Shown: positions 8,760-17,244, numbered from the stretch's first letter. The stretch: DNA of 64,000 nt from Oceanospirillales bacterium (GCA_018223185.1 JAAEYW010000005.1:162882-226881), one strand, 5' to 3'. A program made the numbers and translations. Notes: generated by a model not told the origin, from the sequence alone.

Positions 8760-9950
8760 ATGACCAAGCGCGGTACAAGCAACCAGAATTTCAATACCAC
8801 TCAACCCTTCGATCAGCCGGTCGATCGCCAGACGACTTCCAGTCAGAAATGGGAAAAATACCGCGATACCGATATTCTGCCGATGTGGGTGGCGGATACT
8901 GACTTTATGGCACCACCCGCGGTGATCGAAGCATTGCAGGCACGGGTTGATCATGGCATCTTCGGTTATACCAACACTCCGGCTGAACTCAGCCAGCTGA
9001 TTATTGATCGGATGCAAAACCTGTATAACTGGACCATTCAGGAGGAGTGGTTAGTCTGGTTACCGGGACTAGTCTGTGGCCTCAACCTTGCCTGTCGCAG
9101 CGTTGGCGTCAGTCAGGACGAGGTCGCCACGGCAAAACCGGTCTACCCGCCTTTTATGTCAGCACCACGGTTGTCCGACCGGCGTCTGATCACCATTCCC
9201 ATGGTAGAGCAACAGCAGCGCTGGATAATCGATTTCGATGCGCTGGAACGCGCCATTACCGACACCACGTCTCTGTTACTGTTCTGCAACCCGCACAACC
9301 CGGGCGGCACCGTTTACCGTGAGGATGAGTTACAACAGCTGGCCAATATCTGTCTCAAACATGGACTCACCGTATGCTCCGATGAGATCCACTGCGATCT
9401 GATTATGGAACCCGGACTGAAGCATATCCCCCTGGGATCACTGAACAGCGAAATCGCCAGCAAGACAATCACCCTGATGGCCCCCAGCAAAACCTTCAAT
9501 ATTGCCGGGCTGGGCTGTTCCTTTGCCGTCATTCCCGATGCTCAGTTACGTAAGCAGTTTCAGCAGGTACGCAAAGGGATCGTGCCGGATGTAAACCTGC
9601 TGGGTTATACCGCAACGATGGCTGCCTATAAGGATGGAGGGGAGTGGCATCAGCAGCAGCTGGATTACCTGAAAGGCAATCGCGACTACCTGATGAAAGA
9701 GATCAATCAGATTCCCGGACTGCGACTCAACCCCGTCGAAGCCACTTACCTGGCCTGGATCGATGTCTCAGCAGCAAAACTGGAAAACCCCGCCCACTTC
9801 TTTGAACAGGCCGGGATCGGCATGTCACCCGGCCGAGATTTCGGCGATGACCGCTTTATGCGACTCAACTTTGGCTGCACCCGCAGCCTGCTGATTGAAG
9901 CGGTAGACCGGATACGCCGAGCGATGCTCAGCCAGTTGCCCGGAGGATAG
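8760..9950 (+). CDS. PatB/MalY-family cystathionine beta-lyase (PLP-dependent C-S lyase)
   Basis: 396-residue fold-type I PLP enzyme. Family marks: LPMWVADTDF near the N-terminus, FCNPHNPGGTVY, the PLP-binding Asp in VCSDEIHCDL (about 208), the Schiff-base Lys in APSKTFNIAG (about 244), and the substrate Arg in the C-terminal MRLNFGCTRS. Such enzymes cleave cystathionine or related thioethers to a thiol, pyruvate and ammonia; some are also regulators (MalY). I chose the ATG at 8760 because AAAGGG lies nine bases upstream; an ATG at 8742 is also in frame. Divergent from leuA and probably transcribed alone. Confidence 0.88.
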   Translation: MTKRGTSNQNFNTTQPFDQPVDRQTTSSQKWEKYRDTDILPMWVADTDFMAPPAVIEALQARVDHGIFGYTNTPAELSQLIIDRMQNLYNWTIQEEWLVWLPGLVCGLNLACRSVGVSQDEVATAKPVYPPFMSAPRLSDRRLITIPMVEQQQRWIIDFDALERAITDTTSLLLFCNPHNPGGTVYREDELQQLANICLKHGLTVCSDEIHCDLIMEPGLKHIPLGSLNSEIASKTITLMAPSKTFNIAGLGCSFAVIPDAQLRKQFQQVRKGIVPDVNLLGYTATMAAYKDGGEWHQQQLDYLKGNRDYLMKEINQIPGLRLNPVEATYLAWIDVSAAKLENPAHFFEQAGIGMSPGRDFGDDRFMRLNFGCTRSLLIEAVDRIRRAMLSQLPGG

Positions 9951-10388
9951 CTCACTTCGCGAGAGTCGCTGGAACGTCGCTGCGCGACTTACTCATAGCT
10001 AGACGTAAAACTTCGTTTTGCATCCTGAATAGAGATTTCATATACATTACTCACAAGCAAACCGTAAAGAGCGGGCATGGATCTGCGATTTAAAATATAT
10101 GCTGCCACAGAAATAGGAGAGGACCGGTTAGTATTTTATAACTCACCCAAAACTTAATTTTTAAATTATTATCGGGTAAATATAAGGATATAACCGTAAA
10201 ATAGCCTTATTATTCCGGGGTATATTGCCGAACTGTTTACAAACCGTAGTGCGATTTCACAGATCAAGGCCGCAGTCAAAGTGACATGAAAATATATGCG
10301 ACAGCATTTAACTTTTCTGATGGTCCCGGCAAGGTAAACAATGATCATGGTGCTTGGTTCGCGTTTCAGTACCAGAAGGAAAATTCAG
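9951..10388. other. Intergenic region at the edge of the A+T-rich island
   Basis: About 440 bases. The left part holds the double-hairpin repeat described separately. From about 10120 to 10230 the DNA turns strikingly A+T-rich, with runs such as TTAATTTTTAAATTATTA, and this probably includes the promoter of the binding-protein/GGDEF-EAL operon. No gene is supported here. Confidence 0.5.
9968..10021 (+). repeat. REP-like double-hairpin element, copy A
   Basis: Two short hairpins with three-base loops: GTCGC-TGC-GCGAC (9976-9988) and GTAAAAC-TTC-GTTTTGC (10005-10021, one G-T pair), separated by 16 bases and preceded by GCTGGAAC. A second copy in opposite orientation is at 32210-32252, and its stems differ by compensating changes. 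Located just after the PatB-like gene. Confidence 0.65.
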
Positions 10389-11231
10389 ATGAAACGTAGT
10401 TTATTACAGTTTGTAGTCTCTGCCTTTTTTACGCTATTCAGTTTGTCCGCCATGCCTGCTCATCTCAACTTGCAGAAGTCTTATACGATAGGCGTCGTGC
10501 CGCAATTTGAGCAGCGAAAGCTGTTTAAAATATGGCAGCCGATACTCAATGAACTAGAGGCACGGACAGGATTCTCCCTGCATTTAATAGGCAGCCCTAA
10601 AATCCCGGTATTCGAGCAGAAATTCATGGCAGGCGAGTATGATTTTGCTTATATGAATCCGTACCATATGCTTAAAGCGTATGTAACCCAAGGATACACT
10701 CCTCTTGTAAAAGATGGTTCTCGTCGTCTTAAAGGGGTACTGGTCGTTCAAAAAGACAGCCCGATTCTATCCTTATCAGAACTTGAAGGTAAGATACTGG
10801 CTTTTCCTTCACCTAATGCTTTGGGGGCATCTCTTTTAATGAGGGCGGAGCTTTCTACTCTTCACGGTATTAGTTTTTCCCCTCGCTATGTACAAACCCA
10901 TAGCTCAGTTTATCTGAATGTAGCACTGGGACAGGCGGTAGCGGGAGGAGGCGTTCTGAGCACCCTGCGGTCACAACCCCAAAACGTCCAGGACAAACTG
11001 AGGATTTTGTATGAAACTCGCTCAGTAGCACCACATCCATTGACTGCTCATGCACGGGTTCCGGAAGCTGATAGATTAATAATGAAGAAAGCATGGCTTG
11101 AGTTAGCCGCAACCGACACGGGGAGAATGCTCATGGGTAAAATACCTATGAGGGATTCTGTGCCCGCTGAACTCGAAGACTATACGTCAATGCACACATG
11201 GGGACTTGACGCGTTCTATGTCATCAATTAA
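10389..11231 (+). CDS. PhnD-like periplasmic substrate-binding protein
   Basis: 280 residues with a signal peptide (MKRSLLQFVVSAFFTLFSLSAMPA) and the type-2 periplasmic-binding fold of the PhnD/phosphonate family: YTIGVVPQFEQRKLFKIWQP at the mature start, FMAGEYDFAYMNPYHML, VVQKDSPILSLSELEGK, and GGGVLSTL. Members bind phosphate, phosphite, phosphonates or other small anions. No ABC permease or ATPase is adjacent; the next gene, 30 bases on, encodes a membrane GGDEF-EAL protein, so the likely job is ligand sensing for that protein rather than import. AAGGA lies eight bases before the chosen ATG. Codon use and base composition are more A+T-rich than neighbouring genes, suggesting transfer. Ligand unknown. 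Confidence 0.85.
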   Translation: MKRSLLQFVVSAFFTLFSLSAMPAHLNLQKSYTIGVVPQFEQRKLFKIWQPILNELEARTGFSLHLIGSPKIPVFEQKFMAGEYDFAYMNPYHMLKAYVTQGYTPLVKDGSRRLKGVLVVQKDSPILSLSELEGKILAFPSPNALGASLLMRAELSTLHGISFSPRYVQTHSSVYLNVALGQAVAGGGVLSTLRSQPQNVQDKLRILYETRSVAPHPLTAHARVPEADRLIMKKAWLELAATDTGRMLMGKIPMRDSVPAELEDYTSMHTWGLDAFYVIN

Positions 11232-11261
11232 TTACGCACAGACTCCCAAAGCAGTCGTATT

Positions 11262-13301
11262 ATGAAACTTAGAACGAAGTTATTTGTATTACTGACCCTG
11301 TTCGCGACAGCCTTTCTAAGCTACGTGCATCTCTATTGGTTACCTCAACTTAAAACCACCATTATTGAAATAACCGAGAAAGAGTACGAGTCTCATTTAA
11401 GGTCGGTTGCTGAAGGTCTTGTTCCGTTACTTCTGGAAGGTCAGCTGGCTAATGTGCACGAAACACTGAATGCCCTCTCCGAAGACAATGAGAACTGGAT
11501 TCAACTCTCTCTGAAAACGCCACAAGGAGTAAAGCTATACCCACTGGATGACCCCAAACCATATATGGCGTCTGCTACAACAGTATTACAGGAAGTAGAG
11601 ATAGGATTTATGGACCCTCCCCTGGCAATATTAACGCTGGTTTCCGACTTATCACACAAAATAAAAGTGGCGCACCAATTAGAGCAACAGCTCAGTATTG
11701 CATTATCTTTGCTTATATTTTTATTCTTTATTGGCATTGCAATCGCATTGGACATTCTGGTTCGGCGACCACTAAGGAAACTTAGCCTTGCCTCAGAAAA
11801 GCTTGCCAGTGGAGATTACATGGAGGCATTGCCAAAAGTCCAGAATGATGAGATTGGTTTACTTACTCAAAATTTTTCTGTGATGCGCGAAGCCCTTAAA
11901 AATCAAAATATGGATCTGAGGGGGGAGATCGATAAACACAGGCGGACTTCCGATGCACTGAAAATAGCCAAGCAGACTGCAGACTTCCAGGCGGCCCATG
12001 ATTCCTTAACGGGTTTAACTAACAGGCGGGAATTTGAACGACAGCTCTCAGATACTTTAAGTAATATTGGTAGTTCTGAAGAGATACACACTTTGTTTTA
12101 TATTGACCTCGATCAGTTCAAAGTTGTCAATGATACCTGTGGCCACGTTGCAGGAGATGAACTTCTCAAACAGGTAACTGGTTTGCTAAGTCAGCAGATA
12201 CGAGAACAGGATGTAATTGCTCGCTTAGGTGGTGATGAGTTCGGAATCCTTTTGAAGTACTGCGCGCGTAATGATGCATTAAAGCTCGGAAATAAAATTT
12301 GTACAGCACTCTCGTCATATCGATTTAGCTGGAAAGACCGCGTGTTTACAATTGGCGCAAGCATTGGCGGAGTTCAAGTTGACCACAATAGCCATTCGAT
12401 CGAATTATTGCTGAGTGAAGCGGACAGTGCCTGTTACATGGCGAAAGAAAAAGGGCGCAACCGGGTCCATTTTTTTTCAGAAACAGATGAAGATCTGACA
12501 TCCAGAAAAGATGAGATGCTGTGGAGTAGTAAGCTTACTAAAGCACTTCAGGAGAATGCGTTTCTACTCTACGCCCAACCCATCATACCGTTACAATCCA
12601 GAGATGATGAGGGACGTTATTCCTATGAAATTCTGCTGCGGCTTAATAATGACGGCGAACTGGTGCTACCAGGCGCATTTATTCCTGCCGCCGAGCGATA
12701 TGGAATAATCTCTGAGATCGACCGCTGGGTCTTCGATGCAGTAATATTATTTCTGCTAACGCATCGTACAGAAAGTCAATTACAGTTAAATATCAACCTC
12801 TCTGGTTTATCGTTGGGGAATATGGCGTTTTTGCGGCATATTGAAACAGTTCTCATCAGCAACCCCAGCCTCGCATCAATGTTGTGCTTTGAAGTAACGG
12901 AATCTGAAGCAGTCCGGAATTTGACCCATGCGCGTTATTTTATCGACTGTTTAAGGCAACTCGGATGCAGTTTTGCTTTAGATGATTTTGGGACAGGCAT
13001 GTGCTCTTTCAACTACCTTAAAAATCTGCCTGTCGATTATCTTAAGATTGATGGTAGTTTTGTGCGAGAAGTGACCGCGGAGACCGTAGATAGGATTACC
13101 GTTAAAGCTATCAACGAAATAGGCGTTGCTATGGGAATGAAAATCGTTGCCGAATGTGTTGAGAGCGAGGCAGTGAAAATCACCCTGGAAAAGATAGGCA
13201 TCACTTATGGTCAGGGTTATCACTTGGGAAAACCTGCACCACTAACTGAGATTAAGCACTTCATACATGTTGAATCAAACATAGCATTTCTGGATGATTA
13301 G
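11262..13301 (+). CDS. Membrane GGDEF-EAL protein (cyclic-di-GMP synthase/phosphodiesterase)
   Basis: 679 residues. Membrane segment about 6-25, a periplasmic stretch of about 115 residues, a second membrane segment about 145-165, and a HAMP linker (about 165-225). The GGDEF domain has intact RLGGDEFG (about 321-328) and an inhibitory-site REQD five residues before it. The EAL domain has its first Glu in YEILLRL (EIL form), then NINLSG, FEVTES, LDDFGTG, LKIDGSF, AECVES and GQGYHLG, so the main catalytic residues are all present. It could make and degrade cyclic di-GMP. Located 30 bases after the PhnD-like binding protein gene, which probably docks on its periplasmic part, by analogy with the NspS-MbaA pair of Vibrio cholerae. 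Base use is A+T-rich, like its partner. Confidence 0.92.
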   Translation: MKLRTKLFVLLTLFATAFLSYVHLYWLPQLKTTIIEITEKEYESHLRSVAEGLVPLLLEGQLANVHETLNALSEDNENWIQLSLKTPQGVKLYPLDDPKPYMASATTVLQEVEIGFMDPPLAILTLVSDLSHKIKVAHQLEQQLSIALSLLIFLFFIGIAIALDILVRRPLRKLSLASEKLASGDYMEALPKVQNDEIGLLTQNFSVMREALKNQNMDLRGEIDKHRRTSDALKIAKQTADFQAAHDSLTGLTNRREFERQLSDTLSNIGSSEEIHTLFYIDLDQFKVVNDTCGHVAGDELLKQVTGLLSQQIREQDVIARLGGDEFGILLKYCARNDALKLGNKICTALSSYRFSWKDRVFTIGASIGGVQVDHNSHSIELLLSEADSACYMAKEKGRNRVHFFSETDEDLTSRKDEMLWSSKLTKALQENAFLLYAQPIIPLQSRDDEGRYSYEILLRLNNDGELVLPGAFIPAAERYGIISEIDRWVFDAVILFLLTHRTESQLQLNINLSGLSLGNMAFLRHIETVLISNPSLASMLCFEVTESEAVRNLTHARYFIDCLRQLGCSFALDDFGTGMCSFNYLKNLPVDYLKIDGSFVREVTAETVDRITVKAINEIGVAMGMKIVAECVESEAVKITLEKIGITYGQGYHLGKPAPLTEIKHFIHVESNIAFLDD

Positions 13302-13491
13302 CACAGTTTCTTAAACACCAATTAAATTATTCTGTATGAGCAACAAGCAGGTCTGATTCTGGCACGAAACAGGCAGACCAGATATTTACTCGCTACAGAC
13401 TAGCACACACCCTCAGTCAGCAATTCTTGATTACGGCGTTTCTTTCGAGCAACTAGCCAGCCGCGCAGTGGTGATCCAGCCACTGCCCTTA

Positions 13492-14463
13492 TCACGCCCG
13501 GTCAAACGGCAGTGCGATCACTTCACTAATCCGTTCAGTACCGATAGCCAGCATGACTAATCTGTCCAGTCCCATCGCCACTCCCGCGCACTCAGGCATG
13601 CCGTTTTCCAGCGCGTCCACCAGCAAGCTGTCTGTAGGCCTGACGGGCAACCCTTCGCTCTGGCGCTGGGCGATATCCTGCTGAAAACGACGCGCCTGTT
13701 CCGCCGCATCAGTGAGTTCATAGTAACCGTTAGCCAGTTCGACGCCGGCCACAAACAGCTCAAAACGACAAGCGACCGGCACTCCTTCGGCGCTGACTGC
13801 AGTGCGAGCCAGAGCCGCCTGACTGGCGGGATAATCGTAAACAAATACCGCGCCTTTATCGGCCAGCTGCGGTTCGATCAGATGTGACATCAGCAGATTC
13901 AGCCAGTTATCCCGGTTTTCATCCTCCATCTCAACGTCTATGTGCTGGCGGGTTATTGCTGCCAGTTCGGTAACCGTTACCGCTTGCAGGTCAATTTTAA
14001 GATAGTGCCGGAAGAGTTCGGCATAGCTGATGCGCTGAAACCCGCTGATACCGATTACCGGCCCCACCAGCGCTTCAACCTCATCCATCAGCTGATGGTG
14101 ATCAAAGCCGGGGCGATACCACTCCAGCATGGTAAATTCAGGGTTATGGCGGCGGCCACACTCACCGTTGCGGAACGCTTTACAGATCTGATAGATGGCA
14201 CCGCTGCCTGATGCCAGCAGACGCTTCATCGCATACTCAGGTGAACTTTGCAGATAACGGATCTGTTCCTGTTGTCCGGGCAGGGGGTGGTAGCGACACT
14301 CAATGGTATCGATATAAGGGTCACTCACCGCCGCCGAAGTCATGAGGGGGGTTTCCACCTCCATCACATTATGTCCGGCAAAAAAACCACGGATCCGGGC
14401 AAAAATTTCCGCCCGCTTACGCAGATTCTCTATCGGCGCTGTCGCCTGCCACAATTCACTCAT
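13492..14463 (-). CDS. epmA: EF-P (R)-beta-lysine ligase EpmA (PoxA/GenX)
   Basis: Class II lysyl-tRNA-synthetase paralogue that attaches (R)-beta-lysine to a conserved lysine of elongation factor P. 323 residues with no tRNA anticodon-binding domain, as expected for EpmA (about 325). Class II motifs: VETPLM, SSPEYAMKRLLASG, FRNGECGRRHNPEFTMLEWY, ELANGYYELTD and the C-terminal GVAMGLDRLVML. It lies downstream of efp on the same strand, separated by a terminator and a tandem repeat, so it probably has its own transcription start. A GCAGTGG / CCACTGC dyad (13467-13488) follows the stop codon. Confidence 0.95.
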   Translation of the reverse strand: MSELWQATAPIENLRKRAEIFARIRGFFAGHNVMEVETPLMTSAAVSDPYIDTIECRYHPLPGQQEQIRYLQSSPEYAMKRLLASGSGAIYQICKAFRNGECGRRHNPEFTMLEWYRPGFDHHQLMDEVEALVGPVIGISGFQRISYAELFRHYLKIDLQAVTVTELAAITRQHIDVEMEDENRDNWLNLLMSHLIEPQLADKGAVFVYDYPASQAALARTAVSAEGVPVACRFELFVAGVELANGYYELTDAAEQARRFQQDIAQRQSEGLPVRPTDSLLVDALENGMPECAGVAMGLDRLVMLAIGTERISEVIALPFDRA

Positions 14464-14510
14464 CAGAGATCACTCGTCAATATAAACCACCGCTCCTGCG
14501 CTTTCATATA

Positions 14511-14624
14511 CGTCCTGTACATCGCCACGCCTGTGCATCCCTGCGTTCGCGGCATACCGTACGTCCTGTACATCGCCGCTCCTGTGCATCCCTGCACTCG
14601 CGGCATACCGTACGTCCTGTACAT
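14511..14624. repeat. 51-bp tandem repeat (2.2 copies) between efp and epmA
   Basis: Two full 51-bp units (14511-14561, 14562-14612) and a 12-base partial third (14613-14624), nearly identical. Each unit holds a GTAC-N5-GTAC dyad across the unit junction, and the second also holds GTGC-N6-GCAC. The two halves of a unit look related to each other (GTACGTCCTGTAC against GTGCATCCCTGCAC). The length is divisible by three, so all minus-strand frames can stay open across it, which creates spurious short reading frames. Confidence 0.85.
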
Positions 14625-14626
14625 AA

Positions 14627-14650
14627 AAATGACAGCCGAGGCTGTCATTT
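14627..14650 (-). terminator. Intrinsic terminator of efp
   Basis: Perfect 11-bp stem AAATGACAGCC / GGCTGTCATTT with a two-base nominal loop. On the minus strand the stem runs into TTTTT, so it terminates transcription coming from efp, about 90 bases past its stop codon. Confidence 0.8.
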
Positions 14651-14672
14651 ATCATCTGAAACTCATTGGAGT

Positions 14673-14707
14673 GCGTTATAAACGCAGTGAGAACCGGTTT
14701 ATAACGC
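14673..14707. other. 11-bp perfect inverted repeat downstream of efp
   Basis: GCGTTATAAAC (14673-14683) and GTTTATAACGC (14697-14707) are exact reverse complements separated by 13 bases. There is no T-run on either side, so it is not an ordinary terminator. It lies between the efp stop and the efp terminator and could be an mRNA-end stabiliser or a protein-binding site. Confidence 0.6.
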
Positions 14708-14741
14708 AGTTATCACAGGCGCATTAGCATTCGAACAATGT

Positions 14742-15305
14742 TTAAGCGCGGGACACATACTCGCCACTGCGCGTATCGATCTTCAGCACATCGCCCCGTT
14801 CGATAAACAGCGGGACGCGTACAACAGCACCGGACTGCAGTGTTGCCGGCTTAGAACCGCCCTGCGCAGTATCGCCTTTCAGGCCGGGATCAGTTTCAGT
14901 GACTTCCAGCTCAACAAAGTTTGGCGGTGTCACAGAGATAGGGTTGTTATTCCACAGGGTAACCTGACACTTATCCTGCTCTTTCAGCCACAGGTGAGCA
15001 TCGCCAATTGCGGTTTTATCGGCTGCCACCTGCTCATAGCTTTGCGGGTCCATGAAGTGCCACATCTCACCATCGCAGTAGAGATATTCCATATCGGTAT
15101 CCATGACATCAGCACTTTCAGCCGTTTCGTTCGACTTAAAGGTACGTTCCCAGGTGCGCCCGGTCATCAGGTTTTTCAGTTTAACGCGGGTGAAAGCCTG
15201 ACCTTTACCGGGTTTCACGAATTCAACATCGACCATTGAGCAAGGATCACCCTCGATCATCACTTTCAGGCCGTTTTTAAACTGGTTGGATGGGTAATTT
15301 GCCAT
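14742..15305 (-). CDS. efp: Elongation factor P
   Basis: Relieves ribosome stalling at polyproline stretches. 187 residues from the chosen ATG (E. coli 188). The lysine at position 34, in [10 protein letters not shown], is the site that EpmA modifies with beta-lysine. Three OB-like beta-barrel domains are expected; the C-terminal [21 protein letters not shown] is typical. The frame is open to 15365, but the conserved start [12 protein letters not shown] fixes 15305. It is flanked by epmA on one side and the divergent epmB on the other, so the whole modification system is local. Confidence 0.97.
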   Translation of the reverse strand: MANYPSNQFKNGLKVMIEGDPCSMVDVEFVKPGKGQAFTRVKLKNLMTGRTWERTFKSNETAESADVMDTDMEYLYCDGEMWHFMDPQSYEQVAADKTAIGDAHLWLKEQDKCQVTLWNNNPISVTPPNFVELEVTETDPGLKGDTAQGGSKPATLQSGAVVRVPLFIERGDVLKIDTRSGEYVSRA

Positions 15306-15415
15306 ATTGATCTCGAAATAGATTAGACTCAGGTGAACAGTAGCCACCGCAAAATTGACACACATTCTACTTGAAAGGAGAATGCGAGCAAATTTTCCAG
15401 CGAAATTATTCTAAT

Positions 15416-16435
15416 ATGAACTCATCTATTCAGCTGCCGGATACCTGGCAGACCCTCCTCAGTCAAACACTGGAGAGTCCGGAAGCCTTAATTCGCTATC
15501 TCGAGCTGCCTGATTCTTTGCTGGCAGGTGCTAACCGCGCCAGTCTTGAGTTTGCCATGCGTATCCCCCGCCCCTGGCTGGAGCGCATTGAAAAAGGCAA
15601 CCCGGATGATCCCCTGCTGCGTCAGGTTCTGCCACTGAGTGAGGAACTGGATGATGTCCCCGGATTTACGCGGGATCCGCTGGAGGAGATGCACAGCAAT
15701 CCGGTTGACGGTCTGATTCATAAATACAAAGGCCGGGTACTGGTGATTCTGACCGGTGCCTGCGCGATCAACTGCCGCTACTGTTTTCGGCGTCACTTTC
15801 CCTACGCTGAAAACCGTCTTGGGCCACAACAGTGGCAGAAGATTCTCGACTACATTGCGGCAGATACTACAATCACCGAGGTTATCTTCTCCGGTGGCGA
15901 TCCATTGGTTTCCAGCGACTCGCGCTTAAAACAACTGATCACTGACCTTGAGCAGATTCCTCACCTGACCCGTCTGCGTATTCACAGCCGGTTGCCGGTC
16001 GTACTGCCCCAGCGAATCACCGGCTCTTTCATCAGTGTACTCAGCCAGACGCGCCTTAAGGTGGTGACCGTGATCCACAGTAACCACCCTCAGGAACTGG
16101 ATAGCCACGTTGCCGCAGCGATGCAGCGGCTGACACAGGCGGGTATTACAGTGCTGAATCAGGCGGTACTTCTGCGTGGTATTAACGACAGTGTCACCAC
16201 GTTGAAAAAGCTCAGTGAGGAGCTATTCAATATCGGTGTGCTTCCCTACTACCTGTTTACCTTTGACCCGGTTAAAGGTGCGGCACATTTTGATCTGCCG
16301 GACGATGAAGCCAGACAACTGTTACGGCAGCTACAGGATCAGCTACCGGGCTACCTGGTCCCCAGACTGGCCCGTGAAATTCCGGGACGGGGCGCTAAAA
16401 CGCTGTTGCTTGCCGATCAGGAATCAAAAATATGA
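15416..16435 (+). CDS. epmB: EF-P beta-lysylation protein EpmB (lysine 2,3-aminomutase)
   Basis: Radical-SAM, PLP-dependent enzyme that converts (S)-alpha-lysine to (R)-beta-lysine, used by EpmA to modify EF-P. 339 residues from the ATG at 15416 (E. coli about 342). The iron-sulfur motif CxxxCxxC is visible in GACAINCRYCFRRHFPY; FSGGDPL and the C-terminal VKGAAHFD and GRGAKTLL segments are typical of KamA/EpmB. The frame extends upstream to a TTG at 15371, but those residues do not fit. Divergent from efp (110 bases between starts). Its stop overlaps the start of the glucosaminidase gene by four bases (ATGA). Confidence 0.94.
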   Translation: MNSSIQLPDTWQTLLSQTLESPEALIRYLELPDSLLAGANRASLEFAMRIPRPWLERIEKGNPDDPLLRQVLPLSEELDDVPGFTRDPLEEMHSNPVDGLIHKYKGRVLVILTGACAINCRYCFRRHFPYAENRLGPQQWQKILDYIAADTTITEVIFSGGDPLVSSDSRLKQLITDLEQIPHLTRLRIHSRLPVVLPQRITGSFISVLSQTRLKVVTVIHSNHPQELDSHVAAAMQRLTQAGITVLNQAVLLRGINDSVTTLKKLSEELFNIGVLPYYLFTFDPVKGAAHFDLPDDEARQLLRQLQDQLPGYLVPRLAREIPGRGAKTLLLADQESKI

Positions 16436-17244
16436 ACGCAGACACAAAACAGGGGCAGCTACAGACGGTATTACTGTTTATCGCTGCTCTGATGTTCGGC
16501 TTTGGCGCACTGGTTCAGATCGCTGATCAGCGTGATCAGACAGAGACCCCGGTGGTCTACAAGTCCTTACAGACACCCGCAGATATTGTTCATCTGACTA
16601 ACCCCGTTGAACCCGTAGCCTACACCTCGGTGGTGTCACTGGCGAAACTGCCGGTGGCTGATAAGAAACAACGCTTTATAGCACTGTTACTGCCTGCCAT
16701 TCTGATCAGCAAACAACATCTGCAACAGCAGAGAGAGAGGCTCGCTCAGTTACTATCAAAATCCAGTCTCACAACCGATGAACAGGCCTGGCTGGATCAG
16801 CTAAAGGCGAACTACGATACAGACTCTCCCGCAGAACTGCGCAAGCGGATGATCGGCTTGCCAAACAGCCTGATACTGGCCCAGGCAGCCATTGAAACCG
16901 GCTGGGGAAGTTCACGTTTTTTCGTGCAGGCAAACAATGTGTTTGGTGTCTGGTCGTTTGACCCGACAGAAGAGCGCATTATGGCGAGCCAATTGCGGGA
17001 TGGTAAAGCGGTCTATGTCAGGCGCTACGGCTCGTTACTCGGTGCGATTGAGGATTATTTTCTGACACTGGGACGCGGCGGCGCTTATGCCGAACTGCGT
17101 CAGGCCGCCCGACACACTCAGGACAGCCTTGAGCTGATACAACACCTGCACCGCTACAGTGAACTCGGAAATGACTACGTAGAACGGTTGAACGCTATGA
17201 TCCGGCATAATCGCTTAAAACAATACGATAGCTATCAGCTGTAA
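16432..17244 (+). CDS. Bax-like glucosaminidase-domain protein
   Basis: 270 residues with one N-terminal membrane segment (about 11-29) acting as signal anchor. The C-terminal half is a glucosaminidase (FlgJ/Bax-type) domain: LPNSLILAQAAIETGWGSSRFFVQANNVFGVWSF with the catalytic Glu in AAIETGWG, then VYVRRYGSLLGAIEDYFLTLGR. It should cleave peptidoglycan glycan strands in the periplasm. Four-base overlap with epmB suggests translational coupling, but no functional link to EF-P is known to me. Confidence 0.85.
   Translation: MNADTKQGQLQTVLLFIAALMFGFGALVQIADQRDQTETPVVYKSLQTPADIVHLTNPVEPVAYTSVVSLAKLPVADKKQRFIALLLPAILISKQHLQQQRERLAQLLSKSSLTTDEQAWLDQLKANYDTDSPAELRKRMIGLPNSLILAQAAIETGWGSSRFFVQANNVFGVWSFDPTEERIMASQLRDGKAVYVRRYGSLLGAIEDYFLTLGRGGAYAELRQAARHTQDSLELIQHLHRYSELGNDYVERLNAMIRHNRLKQYDSYQL

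Noticed and set aside
10389..11231. Component of a phosphonate ABC importer
   Set aside because: No permease or ATPase gene is adjacent; the only partner is the GGDEF-EAL protein.
14511..14624. Repeat considered as a CRISPR array
   Set aside because: The units are adjacent with no unique spacers, only 2.2 copies exist, and there are no cas genes.
14463..14727. Several open frames (60-160 codons) over the efp-epmA gap on both strands
   Set aside because: They exist because the 51-bp repeat length is divisible by three. They have no ribosome site, span a terminator, and give repetitive peptides with no family resemblance.
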